Source: an uncultured Rubritalea sp.
Lineage (GTDB): Bacteria > Verrucomicrobiota > Verrucomicrobiia > Verrucomicrobiales > Akkermansiaceae
Reading direction: 5' to 3'
NCBI GenBank assembly: GCA_937981665.1
Contig: CALJOJ010000083.1
Span: 1-33,536, forward strand
Length of the DNA stretch: 33,536 nucleotides
Shown here: positions 1 to 7,938 of the stretch, piece by piece
Layout: every line of letters begins with the position of its first letter
How positions within the stretch are numbered: position 1 is the first letter of the stretch
Notes under the pieces: generated by a model
What the model was told of the DNA's origin: nothing
What the model saw: the letters and a program-made list of their open reading frames with translations, nothing else
The model's database searches: none
Position numbers and translations under genes: made by a program

Positions 1-156
1 TTCTGCCCGTTCTTCTCCATTCTGCTCAAATTCCACAATGTAAGCGCCCACGAACCAATTCCGCAACGTCAGCCCAATGTTCGCCGATTGCTTGACGTGG
101 CTCTTTAGTGAGCCGTCAAGGTCGCGGAGATTGGTGATGAGCTGGGTGAAGTTCAT
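1..156 (-). CDS. DUF1016/YhcG-like N-terminal domain protein, partial
   Basis: The 5' part of a gene that reads off the left edge; 52 codons are visible, starting MNFTQLITNLRDLD. The visible stretch (a helical segment with NIGLTLRNWFVGAYIVEFEQ) looks like the DUF1016 N-terminal domain. In that family this domain precedes a PD-(D/E)XK nuclease domain, and members are often found inside type I RM loci. The start ATG overlaps the prrC stop as ATGA, a 4-base overlap that implies translational coupling. The nuclease domain itself lies outside the window, so function beyond the family name is inference. Confidence 0.7.
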   Translation of the reverse strand, partial: MNFTQLITNLRDLDGSLKSHVKQSANIGLTLRNWFVGAYIVEFEQNGEERAE

Positions 157-1310
157 GGTGAGTCTACTATTTCTTTATTGGGTGGAAAAATTTGGGGGAG
201 ATCAAATTCAAATTTACTGACGAATCCGCTTAAGATTAGGCGAAATAGAGTTTGATTGTCCTCACTCATCAGATTTGGTTCATGAATGGTATATCTACCG
301 TGACTTAACAAATTTAAGGCACGGTTAAATAACGCTTCGTTTTTGTCATTATCGAGATCTTTTAAACAGAAAGAGAGTTCTGTATGCCCGAAAAATGCAG
401 ACGTTTTTTCCATGATACTTCGTAGCGCATTGAAGTGGAAAGTGTATAGAGTTCCTTTTTCAGGGTCTGCAGCACGTTGTAGTTCTGCGAGTGTGGCTAC
501 ATGGTGATAGAAGGGGGTGTCTTCCGTTGATTGTAATGTGTATCTTCCGTCACTGTTAGGTCTGTGCAGGAAATACCTTTTATGTTTCACCTTTGTTTGG
601 TCATTATAAGATCTTCCTAGCTCGTTACACATTACATTGTAGAATAATGCGTGGTGAGACGAAAATACAATTTTTAGAGGGGCGGGGTCATTATTGCCAA
701 AGTCACGCGTCTCAGCTTTACGAAGTAATTTAGCAAGGTCACATGCTACGGCTATCGCGTTATTATCATCTAGCGAGGAAATAGGATCATCAATGTAGAG
801 GTAATTCACCCATTGGTAAGATACGTGACCATCAATCACACGTTCACAGATTGCCATAAAGAGACACCAGATGAATAAATTTTGTTCACCTCTAGATATT
901 TTGATGGTATCACTTCTATCTTTGCTAAAGCTAACTATCCAAAATTCATAGTCGATGTGAAATTCAAAATCGGCATAGCGAGAAAGGTAAGAAGCGATAG
1001 TTTCATCTAGTGCTAAATCTTCTATCCCATAAAAAAACTTACAGTCTTTCTTTAGATCTAAATAGAATACATCCTCGCCTTCATCATCATTATGCCAAGT
1101 AAATAGATCTTCTGTATAGGCGTTAAAATATAGTGTATCAACGTTACCATTTCTTTTACCCATCTCCTTGAAATCCATGGATAAGCGAGTTTTACCAGTG
1201 CGGTTATATGCATAAAGTAGAATGACAGAAACCCCACCCAAGTCATCACGTAGCTTTTTTGCTAAGTTGGGCAGGTTTGCATAGCTAAGAACTTTCGGCT
1301 GATTACTCAT
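153..1310 (-). CDS. prrC: PrrC-type anticodon nuclease (RM-associated suicide tRNase)
   Basis: 385 aa, close to the roughly 396 aa of E. coli PrrC. Known PrrC is held silent by its type I RM enzyme and, when that enzyme is inhibited (by the T4 Stp peptide in the E. coli case), cuts tRNA-Lys in the anticodon loop. Visible motifs are a Walker A-like YNRTGKTR (35-42), the PrrC-style segment YFNAYTEDLF (61-70), an ABC signature-like SRGEQN (139-144), Walker B plus D-loop YIDDPISSLDD (172-182), and a switch His in FSSHH (216-220). In the C-terminal third, R297-x3-E301 and H337 (within LLSHG) match the PrrC catalytic triad Arg-x3-Glu...His, so both halves look intact. It lies directly after hsdS with a 1-base TAATG overlap, the same hsdS-prrC order as in E. 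coli. The tRNA target cannot be read from the sequence. Confidence 0.9.
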   Translation of the reverse strand: MSNQPKVLSYANLPNLAKKLRDDLGGVSVILLYAYNRTGKTRLSMDFKEMGKRNGNVDTLYFNAYTEDLFTWHNDDEGEDVFYLDLKKDCKFFYGIEDLALDETIASYLSRYADFEFHIDYEFWIVSFSKDRSDTIKISRGEQNLFIWCLFMAICERVIDGHVSYQWVNYLYIDDPISSLDDNNAIAVACDLAKLLRKAETRDFGNNDPAPLKIVFSSHHALFYNVMCNELGRSYNDQTKVKHKRYFLHRPNSDGRYTLQSTEDTPFYHHVATLAELQRAADPEKGTLYTFHFNALRSIMEKTSAFFGHTELSFCLKDLDNDKNEALFNRALNLLSHGRYTIHEPNLMSEDNQTLFRLILSGFVSKFEFDLPQIFPPNKEIVDSP

Positions 1311-2554
1311 TACTTGATTAGATCAGGATTAGGAAAGAGCTGTTGCATGAGGCCTTTTTTGTGGGTTTGGAGGGCTTCGATGCTTTTGGTTTCGGCGGTG
1401 ATGAGGGAGGCTAGGTCGTTGAGGCAGATGGCTATTTTTTGTTGTTCGTCAAAGCTAGGAACCAGGAGAAGCATCTTCTTGAAGAATGGAAGGCCGATTG
1501 TTTTGATGGTGCTTCCTACAGCGATCATTTCGAAGAATGTTTTCAGTTTTTGCAGGTGGTAATACAGAAACCAGTTAGAAAGTGTATTCTTGTGGCATGT
1601 CCAAACAATGAAGTGTTGGCTCACTGCCATAGGACACCCCATAATAGCACTTTTTCCAACACCTGCATCTCTGCTCAGGAGAACTGAGCCAGGGGGATGG
1701 ACGTTCGCTGATGAGTTTTTGATGCCTAATTCTGAAATCTTGATTTTGGTCTCTGCAATTACCCCATTATCAAGTCGTTTAGAATCAGCTAGAGAAATCC
1801 ATTTAATGTCTCCGTTATAATAGTCTGAATGCGATTTACTTGGCGTGTGACCTGAACCTCTTTTGGCTAGTTTTTCTAGACTTACTTGTTTCCATTCTCC
1901 CGAGTTTTCAAACTCTGGAAATCGGAGGTTGGGGGTGGTTTGGCCTTCGGTGGGGAAGAGTTGTTGGAGGAGGCCTTTTTTGTGGTCTTGGAGGGCGGTG
2001 AGCTTGCTGCGGTGGGCGGTGAGCAATTCATCCAAGGAACCCAGGCAATCGGCGATTTTTTGTTGTTCTCTTTTTGTTGGTCGGAGAACTTTTATTTTTG
2101 CAAACGAAGGGTATTTTAGGCTGAAAGTGTCTTTAGTCAGCCCTTGGGAATTTCTATAGAACTGCTCGATTAGGAATTGTGTTTTTATGTAATACGAAAA
2201 GAAGACAGAGTCTGTTTCTTTTTGGGGAGCACAGATGGTGTAAGCAGGACTAACTAGCCCTTCTAGATTGGAGAGTGTACTTCGACCTTCCCACATACGC
2301 ATGGTGTTATAGGCTATGTCACCTTTGGTTACTTTGAGATAACGGGATTTATCCAAATTTGAATTATCTTTTCTACCACTCTCAGCTTGAGGAATTATCC
2401 CCTTTTCTGCTGTAAGGGAGAGAAGTGGCAGGTTTTCTAGAGCTCTTTCTTGTCGATGCTTGAAAAGCGTTCCTAATGTTTCTTCGCTCCAGTTGGCATT
2501 TCCCTCAAACTCTGGAAACCTTAATTTCGGCTGTAATGTCTGTGTAGTTTTCAA
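1310..2554 (-). CDS. hsdS: Type I restriction-modification specificity subunit HsdS
   Basis: 414 aa DNA-recognition subunit with two target-recognition domains (about 10-160 and 210-365). Each is followed by a conserved helical spacer: REQQKIADCLGSLDELLTA...HKKGLLQQLFP (162-201) and DEQQKIAICLNDLASLITA...HKKGLMQQLFP (369-408). Each half also opens with the same LRFPEFE...W phrase. The two-fold repeated design is diagnostic of HsdS, which sets the sequence specificity of both methylation and cleavage. The start is TTG at 2552-2554 (MKTTQTLQPK follows); an AGGA sits 8 bases upstream inside a repeated AATTAGGAATT element, and no nearby ATG fits as well. It lies 29 bases after hsdR and overlaps prrC by one base. 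Confidence 0.93.
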   Translation of the reverse strand: MKTTQTLQPKLRFPEFEGNANWSEETLGTLFKHRQERALENLPLLSLTAEKGIIPQAESGRKDNSNLDKSRYLKVTKGDIAYNTMRMWEGRSTLSNLEGLVSPAYTICAPQKETDSVFFSYYIKTQFLIEQFYRNSQGLTKDTFSLKYPSFAKIKVLRPTKREQQKIADCLGSLDELLTAHRSKLTALQDHKKGLLQQLFPTEGQTTPNLRFPEFENSGEWKQVSLEKLAKRGSGHTPSKSHSDYYNGDIKWISLADSKRLDNGVIAETKIKISELGIKNSSANVHPPGSVLLSRDAGVGKSAIMGCPMAVSQHFIVWTCHKNTLSNWFLYYHLQKLKTFFEMIAVGSTIKTIGLPFFKKMLLLVPSFDEQQKIAICLNDLASLITAETKSIEALQTHKKGLMQQLFPNPDLIK

Positions 2555-2584
2555 TTCCTAATTCCTAATTTAAAATTCCTAATT
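2553..2584. repeat. Three copies of AATTCCTAATT between hsdR and hsdS
   Basis: The 11-bp unit AATTCCTAATT occurs at 2553-2563, 2560-2570 and 2574-2584 (the first two overlap). Read on the coding strand it is AATTAGGAATT, which places AGGA motifs 8 and 1-2 bases before the TTG start of hsdS. It therefore probably serves as the ribosome binding site. Gain or loss of a unit could change hsdS translation; that is inference. Confidence 0.7.
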
Positions 2585-5500
2585 CACTCTCCGTATCCAG
2601 ACAGCCCCGATATTTCCTGTCCGCCCGCGCGTTGGTTTAAGAGCGGAACCAGCTCCTTCATCAGAGAGTGCTCCGCTTTGCTTCGTGCTTTCCAGCCTAG
2701 TTCGAGTGGTGCCATGAGGTCGGTGAGGAGTTGGCCGTCGAAGACGTGGCGGTTGAGTATTTCCTCGACGAAGTCGTTGAGGGAATCGGGTGCGAGTTGG
2801 TGAGTTTGGGCGATGGTTTTGAGTCGCTGATTGCCAGCTTTGGTTTTGAAGGTTTCGAAGCCATTGACGATGTCATCCTTGGAGCGGCCCTGGCCGAGGT
2901 CGAGCTGGTTGATGTATTGTTCTAAGAGATCACGCTGGTCTGCGAACTGGGCGTCTGAGGCGATGAGGGAGACGAGCTGCTCACGGGTCATGGATTCCTT
3001 GCCTGGGGCTTGGCCGTCTGCCTTGGCGACGAGTTCCATGATGTAGTCGTAGTCGATGGTGGCGGAGGCGAAGAGGACCATCTCGAAGTCGAGGTCGTCG
3101 ATCTCTGGTGATAAATCGGCAGGGTCTTCGCTGTCACGCTGCTTCTTGAGCTTGTGCGCGGTGTCGATGTAGGCGCCCTTGAATGCTCGGTGAGTGTTTA
3201 GCGGGAGGGCTTCTTCGATGGCTGCTTGTTGCTCGGGTTCGAGGCTGGTGTATTGATCCAGCTGGGTTTTGAGGCGCTGGACTTCTTTAAAGGTCTTGAT
3301 GAACTGGGCACGGGCGGCATCGCCTTTGAGCTTTGGCACTTCTTCTGGGGCACAGGTGAGGCCCTGGGAACTCATGAAGTCCTCTAACTGCTGGACGGCG
3401 GTGCCGAGTTTCTCGATGACGATGGGCGCGGCTTCGACCAGCCAGATTTTAGCTGCTTCTTCCTTTTGCTTTTCACCAGAGAAGAGCTTGATGGCATCAT
3501 CGACATTGTCCTCCTGTTGGCGGAAGTCGAGGATATGACCGTGTGGCTTGGAGTCATTCAGGATGCGATTGGTGCGCGAGAAGGCTTGGATGAGTCCGTG
3601 GTATTTGAGGTTTTTATCAACGTAGAGAGTGTTGAGGTATTTCGAGTCAAATCCTGTGAGTAGCATGTCGACGACGATGGTGATGTCGATCTTGTGTGCG
3701 TTTGCCTGTGGCAGGGCGGCACGGAGGTCTGCTAGTGGGAATTTTTGAGCCTTGATACGGTCTTGCACATCTTGGTAGTAGGCATCGAACTCGCTGAGGC
3801 GGTGATTGGTACCGAAGTTGGTATTGTAGTCCTTGAGAATGGCTTCGAGGGCTTTTTTCTTTTCGTTAGGCTTCTCTTGGTTGTCCTGACTTTCTTGAAT
3901 TAAGTCTTCTTGGAGTTGCTTGATGTCTTTGCCGTTTTTGTCCTTAGGATGGGGAGGCACGGGTGGAGAGAACACGCAGGCGATGTTGAGGGGCTTGAAG
4001 TCGGGGTCGGCTTCTTGTTTCTCCTGTTGTATTTTCTGAAACAGCTCATAAAAAGCGATGGCGTCATTGATGGACGCGGTGGCGAGAATGGCGTTGAACT
4101 TGCGGTTGGCCGTGCTTTGGTCGTGCTGGCTGAGGATGGCTTCGATGACGGCTTGCTTTGCGAGTGGTTCGCCAGATTTAGGAGGTGGGGTGTTGCCTGT
4201 GGTTTCGGGTTTAAAGTAGTCGACATGGAACTTGAGGACGTTCTTGTCTTCGATAGCGTGAGTGATGGTGTATTTATGCAGCTCTTGCTGGAAGGTGTCC
4301 TCGGTGGTCTTTAGCGTAGCGACTTCTCCATCGATCTGTCTGGCAGTGGAGTTGTCCTCGAAGATGGGGGTTCCGGTGAAGCCGAAGAGCTGGGACTGTG
4401 GGAAGAAATTCTTAATCGCCTGATGGCTTTCACCGAACTGGGAGCGGTGGCACTCATCAAAGATAATGGCGATGCGTTTATCAGAGATCGGAGTCAGGAT
4501 TTCTTTGTAAGTCTGCTTGTTACGTTCCTTGCGGCCTTGGTTCCGCTTGCTGGTTTCATCCAGAGCGAGGCCGAGTTTCTGGATGGTGGTGACGATGACC
4601 TTATCTGCGTAGTCGTCTGAGAGGAGGCGGCGAACGAGGGTGTGGGTATTGGTGTTTTCCTCCACACAGTTTTCTTGGAATTTATTAAATTCCTCACGGG
4701 TCTGACGGTCGAGGTCTTTGCGGTCGACTACGAAGAGGCATTTATCGATGTCTGGGTTGTGCTTGAGTAAGGTGGAAGCCTTGAAAGAAGTGAGGGTCTT
4801 ACCACTACCAGTGGTGTGCCAGATGAAGCCGTTGCCACTGTTTTGTTCGATGCATTTGACAATGTCCTGCACGGCATAGATCTGGTAAGGACGCATCATG
4901 AGCATTTTCTTCTCACTGGAGACAAGCACCATGTAGCGGCTGATCATGTGGCCGAGGTGGCACTTAGGGAGGAAGGTCTCCGCAAAGCGGTCTAGATGTG
5001 GAATGGGTAAGTTATCTCGGTCTGCCCAGCGGTAAACGGGAAGGAAGACTTCCTTGGCATCAAAGGCGAAGTGCTCGTTATTGTTATTAGCAAAGTAGCG
5101 CGTGTCAGTGCGGTTGCTGGCAATGAAGAGCTGCATGAAACACATGAGAGTGTTGGTGTAGCCATTGCCCGGGTCTTTCTTGTAATCGACGACCTGCTGC
5201 ATGGCGCGGCGAGGGTCTACATCGAGAGTCTTGAGCTCTATCTGGACGCAGGGGATACCATTGATGAGGATGATGACATCATAGCGGTGGAAGCTGCTGC
5301 GGGTGTTGATGCGGAGCTGGTTGACGACTTCGAAGTCGTTCTTGCACCAGTCCTTTATATTCACGAGGGTGAAGTTCAGCGGGGTGCCGTCGTCTCGCTC
5401 GAAGTCGCTGCGGGCGCGAAGAGTCTCAGATGCCTGATAGACGTCTGGAGTAGTGATCTGAGCGAGGAGGCGGTCGAATTCGCTATCGGATAGGGTGACG

Positions 5501-5685
5501 GCGTTGAGCTTGTTGAACTTTTCACGGAAGTTCGCTTCGAGGGCTTGGCGGTCACGAATATCTTTACGATAGGTGTATTTAAGGTCTTGGAGGGTGCCTA
5601 TGAATCCGTATTCGATGTCCTGTTCCTTGACTACAGATGTGGTGCTATCTGAAAGATTATCGTATGTGTATTCTGAAGGCGGCAT
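2584..5685 (-). CDS. hsdR: Type I restriction endonuclease subunit HsdR
   Basis: 1033 aa motor/nuclease subunit. The N-terminal PD-(D/E)XK nuclease site is visible as D136 and then E150-x-K152 in VQIELKT, followed by the helical QxxxY-like region AMQQVVDYKK. The SF2 translocase shows Walker A TTGSGKT (291-297), DECH (410-413), FGFTGTP (motif III) and QAFSRTNRIL (motif VI). The C-terminal helical part probably docks on the methylase core. The length fits the family. Start is ATG at 5683-5685; no clear Shine-Dalgarno precedes it. It is the first gene of the hsdR-hsdS-prrC-DUF1016 operon; hsdM is not on either side of it within the window. No frameshift or missing catalytic residue was seen. Confidence 0.95.
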   Translation of the reverse strand: MPPSEYTYDNLSDSTTSVVKEQDIEYGFIGTLQDLKYTYRKDIRDRQALEANFREKFNKLNAVTLSDSEFDRLLAQITTPDVYQASETLRARSDFERDDGTPLNFTLVNIKDWCKNDFEVVNQLRINTRSSFHRYDVIILINGIPCVQIELKTLDVDPRRAMQQVVDYKKDPGNGYTNTLMCFMQLFIASNRTDTRYFANNNNEHFAFDAKEVFLPVYRWADRDNLPIPHLDRFAETFLPKCHLGHMISRYMVLVSSEKKMLMMRPYQIYAVQDIVKCIEQNSGNGFIWHTTGSGKTLTSFKASTLLKHNPDIDKCLFVVDRKDLDRQTREEFNKFQENCVEENTNTHTLVRRLLSDDYADKVIVTTIQKLGLALDETSKRNQGRKERNKQTYKEILTPISDKRIAIIFDECHRSQFGESHQAIKNFFPQSQLFGFTGTPIFEDNSTARQIDGEVATLKTTEDTFQQELHKYTITHAIEDKNVLKFHVDYFKPETTGNTPPPKSGEPLAKQAVIEAILSQHDQSTANRKFNAILATASINDAIAFYELFQKIQQEKQEADPDFKPLNIACVFSPPVPPHPKDKNGKDIKQLQEDLIQESQDNQEKPNEKKKALEAILKDYNTNFGTNHRLSEFDAYYQDVQDRIKAQKFPLADLRAALPQANAHKIDITIVVDMLLTGFDSKYLNTLYVDKNLKYHGLIQAFSRTNRILNDSKPHGHILDFRQQEDNVDDAIKLFSGEKQKEEAAKIWLVEAAPIVIEKLGTAVQQLEDFMSSQGLTCAPEEVPKLKGDAARAQFIKTFKEVQRLKTQLDQYTSLEPEQQAAIEEALPLNTHRAFKGAYIDTAHKLKKQRDSEDPADLSPEIDDLDFEMVLFASATIDYDYIMELVAKADGQAPGKESMTREQLVSLIASDAQFADQRDLLEQYINQLDLGQGRSKDDIVNGFETFKTKAGNQRLKTIAQTHQLAPDSLNDFVEEILNRHVFDGQLLTDLMAPLELGWKARSKAEHSLMKELVPLLNQRAGGQEISGLSGYGE

Positions 5686-5750
5686 ATAATGGATGTTTCG
5701 GGTAACAATAGGATGATAAGGTTATAACTTAAAGATTAAAGCTTAATTAG

Positions 5751-5775
5751 CTTGTCTTTACGATGATTTGACAAG
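5751..5775. promoter_or_regulatory. Inverted repeat upstream of hsdR, possible operator
   Basis: Perfect 6-bp inverted repeat CTTGTC-N13-GACAAG, centred about 80 bases before the hsdR ATG. Spacing and symmetry suit a dimeric repressor, as expected for a controlled RM operon, but no controller gene is visible in the window. Chance occurrence is possible. Confidence 0.25.
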
Positions 5776-6014
5776 GAGTTTTGGAGACCCTTCTCTTATT
5801 AAAAAATGGAATGTTGAATTAGCAGGTGAGTAATTTATAGAAAAAGAAACAAGACGCGGTTGTTGATGCGTTGTGCTGACCTTACAGGCTAGGGGTTATT
5901 TGTAATGAGCTCTTGTCCGCCTATGGAGGGCTACAGACTTGGCTAGAGTGTTGGAACCCTTTGGGCTCCTTTTGGGTTGTTTTAGTGGTGATGGGGTTAT
6001 GTTTAGTATCATGG

Positions 6015-6029
6015 AGTTCCGTTGGAACT
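6015..6029 (-). terminator. Short hairpin directly after dusB stop
   Basis: AGTTCC / GGAACT six-base stem with a three-base loop, immediately after the TAA of dusB on the minus strand. No run of T follows it, so it is a weak candidate for intrinsic termination. Confidence 0.3.
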
Positions 6030-7043
6030 TTATTTGGTGTCACCGATGGGGGGAGTTGTTAGTGTTCCGCTGAGGTGTTCCGCTGCTAGGTCTTCTACTT
6101 CTGAGAGTGAGGTGACTTGGCAGAGTCTGGAGCGAAGTGGCTTTGCTCCAGGGAAGCCTTTGCAGTATGCCATGAGTCTGGCGCGCATTGCCATGATGGT
6201 GTGCTTTTCTTCACCACCGTAGCGGGTGCTCTGGATGGCTAGGGCGCAGTGTCTCACGATGAGTGCCCAGCGTTCTTCCATAGGGATAGGTGGGAGCTCT
6301 TCACCTGTTTCTAAATAATGTTTTGCCTCGCGGAATACCCACGGGTTCTGCATGGCGGCACGGCCGATCATGACTCCATTGACGTCTGTGGTCTCGCGTC
6401 TGAGCTTGACGTCAGCTCCGGTAGAAATGTCACCATTGCCGATGATGGGGAGGGTTGTGACTTGAGTGCATTGCTGAATGACGTCCCAGTCTGCCTCACC
6501 TCGGTAGCCTTGTGAGCGGGTGCGTCCGTGGATGGATATGGCTTGCATGCCTGACTCTTCGAGCGTCTTGCAGACTTCTGGGGCATTGATGGTTTCTTGA
6601 TCCCATCCGATTCTTATTTTGGCGGTGACGGGGACTTGGTCTCCGACTGCGTCAGAGACTCCCCGGGCGACGCTGGCTAGTAGTGGGCAGTCTTTGAGGA
6701 GGGATGATCCGCCGTTTTTAGAGACGACTTTGTTTACCGGGCAGCCGAAGTTGATGTCGATGAAGTCTGGTTGTTTCCAGTCGATGATTTTTTTAGCGGC
6801 TTCACCCATTCGCTTGCCGTCAGCGCCGAAGATCTGGATGCCGAGTGGGCGTTGCTCGTCGTTAAACTCTGTGTACTTTTTAGTGTATGCATCTCGCTGC
6901 ATGATGCCTTCAGCTGAGACGAATTCTGTGACGACTACGTCAGCTCCTAGTTCTTTACAGATGGTACGGAAGACCACGTCTGTGACTCCTGCCATGGGAG
7001 CGAGGTAGAGGGGGAATTTTCCGTTTTGAAACCAAGGTAGCAT
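6030..7043 (-). CDS. dusB: tRNA-dihydrouridine synthase (Dus family)
   Basis: 337 aa FMN enzyme that reduces uridines to dihydrouridine in tRNA D-loops. Visible hallmarks are the N-terminal LAPMAGVTDVVFR (14-26), the signature INFGCPVNKV with catalytic C101, KIRIGWD, ISIHGRTR, IIGNGDI and GVMIGRAAMQNPW (FMN phosphate binding). The overall shape resembles the DusB/NifR3 group more than DusA or DusC, so the symbol is a subfamily guess. It lies 50 bases downstream of the zinc-ribbon gene on the same strand and may be co-transcribed with it. ATG start at 7041-7043, no clear Shine-Dalgarno. Confidence 0.92.
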   Translation of the reverse strand: MLPWFQNGKFPLYLAPMAGVTDVVFRTICKELGADVVVTEFVSAEGIMQRDAYTKKYTEFNDEQRPLGIQIFGADGKRMGEAAKKIIDWKQPDFIDINFGCPVNKVVSKNGGSSLLKDCPLLASVARGVSDAVGDQVPVTAKIRIGWDQETINAPEVCKTLEESGMQAISIHGRTRSQGYRGEADWDVIQQCTQVTTLPIIGNGDISTGADVKLRRETTDVNGVMIGRAAMQNPWVFREAKHYLETGEELPPIPMEERWALIVRHCALAIQSTRYGGEEKHTIMAMRARLMAYCKGFPGAKPLRSRLCQVTSLSEVEDLAAEHLSGTLTTPPIGDTK

Positions 7044-7093
7044 GATGTTAGATGGAATTGTGTTAGTGGATGACTTGAAATTATCAATCTAGC

Positions 7094-7795
7094 TTAGACT
7101 GAGTAGAGGAAGCATCCGCAGTTTTCGCACTGGCTGAGTTCTTTTTCCTGGATCGTTCTGCTGATGGTGTCTGCGATGACTTTCATATGGCATCCTCCGC
7201 ACTGGTTCTCTGAAAGTGGTGAGACGGCTGAGTTGCCTTTCTTGGCGAAGACACGGTCGTAAATAGCGAGGGTGCCGGACTCGATGTCTTTGATGAGGTT
7301 CGTACGCTCTGCGGTGAGTTCGGCTATTCTTGTTGTAAGATTCCCTTTCTTCTCAGTGAGTGCCTTTACTTCTGCTGGCATGCCGGCTTTGACTACGTTG
7401 AGTTTTTCTTCGGCGGCTTTTAGTGCTGTTGTTAGTCCGTCAGACTTTTCCATGCATTCTAGCTCTTGAGTCTCTAGCTCGCTGACCATGTCTGTGTAGC
7501 GGGTGATCTCAGCACCAAGGGCTGCGAATTCGTCAGGCTTGGATGTCTCGAACTGCTGTACGGTTAACTTGTCGATGGTGGTGGTGCGGGTCTTACGGTC
7601 GAGATCTATTTTCTTTACTGCTAGTTCGTTCTGCTGGACGTTTTCTTTAGCTGTGGTGAATTCGGCATTGGCTTGCATGACACGCTCTTTAATAGCCGCT
7701 GCATCACGGGGGACTTTTTCAAGCTCTTTTGTGAGAGTCTGTAGCTGATGGTCTCTGTCCTGAACTACGAGTAGGGATTCGATTTGAGGTAACAT
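7094..7795 (-). CDS. Coiled-coil C4-type zinc-ribbon protein
   Basis: 233 aa. Residues about 10-175 are almost entirely heptad-rich helix, read as an antiparallel coiled coil. The C-terminus is a C4 zinc ribbon with C199-x2-C202 (CGGC) and C223-x2-C226 (CENC), plus an extra C228. This layout is the zf-RING_7/DUF164 family, which includes Helicobacter HP0958 (a flagellar regulator binding RpoN and flaA mRNA). Most members are uncharacterised and probably bind nucleic acid or protein. No flagellar genes are nearby, so no specific role is claimed. It probably shares a transcript with dusB downstream. Confidence 0.85.
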   Translation of the reverse strand: MLPQIESLLVVQDRDHQLQTLTKELEKVPRDAAAIKERVMQANAEFTTAKENVQQNELAVKKIDLDRKTRTTTIDKLTVQQFETSKPDEFAALGAEITRYTDMVSELETQELECMEKSDGLTTALKAAEEKLNVVKAGMPAEVKALTEKKGNLTTRIAELTAERTNLIKDIESGTLAIYDRVFAKKGNSAVSPLSENQCGGCHMKVIADTISRTIQEKELSQCENCGCFLYSV

Positions 7796-7938
7796 AGGTG
7801 TTTATTAGCGTCTGAGAGGAAGGCGGGCAAGCTGAAATAGGCTGTTAGATGCTGTTCGGGTGATATATCCTTGCTGTCTGTAGTGGAGTTTGTTTTTCTA
7901 TGGAATCGACTATTTAGTATATCTTAATGATTTATTAA

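Larger units (their letters stand above)
5686..6029. other. Intergenic region between hsdR and dusB
   Basis: 344 bases without a convincing gene on either strand. It must hold the hsdR promoter, but I see no strong -35/-10 pair. It contains the inverted repeat CTTGTC (5751-5756) ... GACAAG (5770-5775) about 65-100 bases upstream of hsdR, and an AT-rich stretch around 5720-5830. At the dusB end there is a short hairpin AGTTCC-gtt-GGAACT (6015-6029). Confidence 0.6.

Noticed and set aside
1863-2159. Plus-strand frames opposite hsdS
   Set aside because: Antisense to the conserved HsdS spacer; no independent support.
3900-4314. Long open frames inside hsdR on both strands
   Set aside because: They overlap the conserved helicase domain of hsdR and their translations are compositionally odd; shadow frames.
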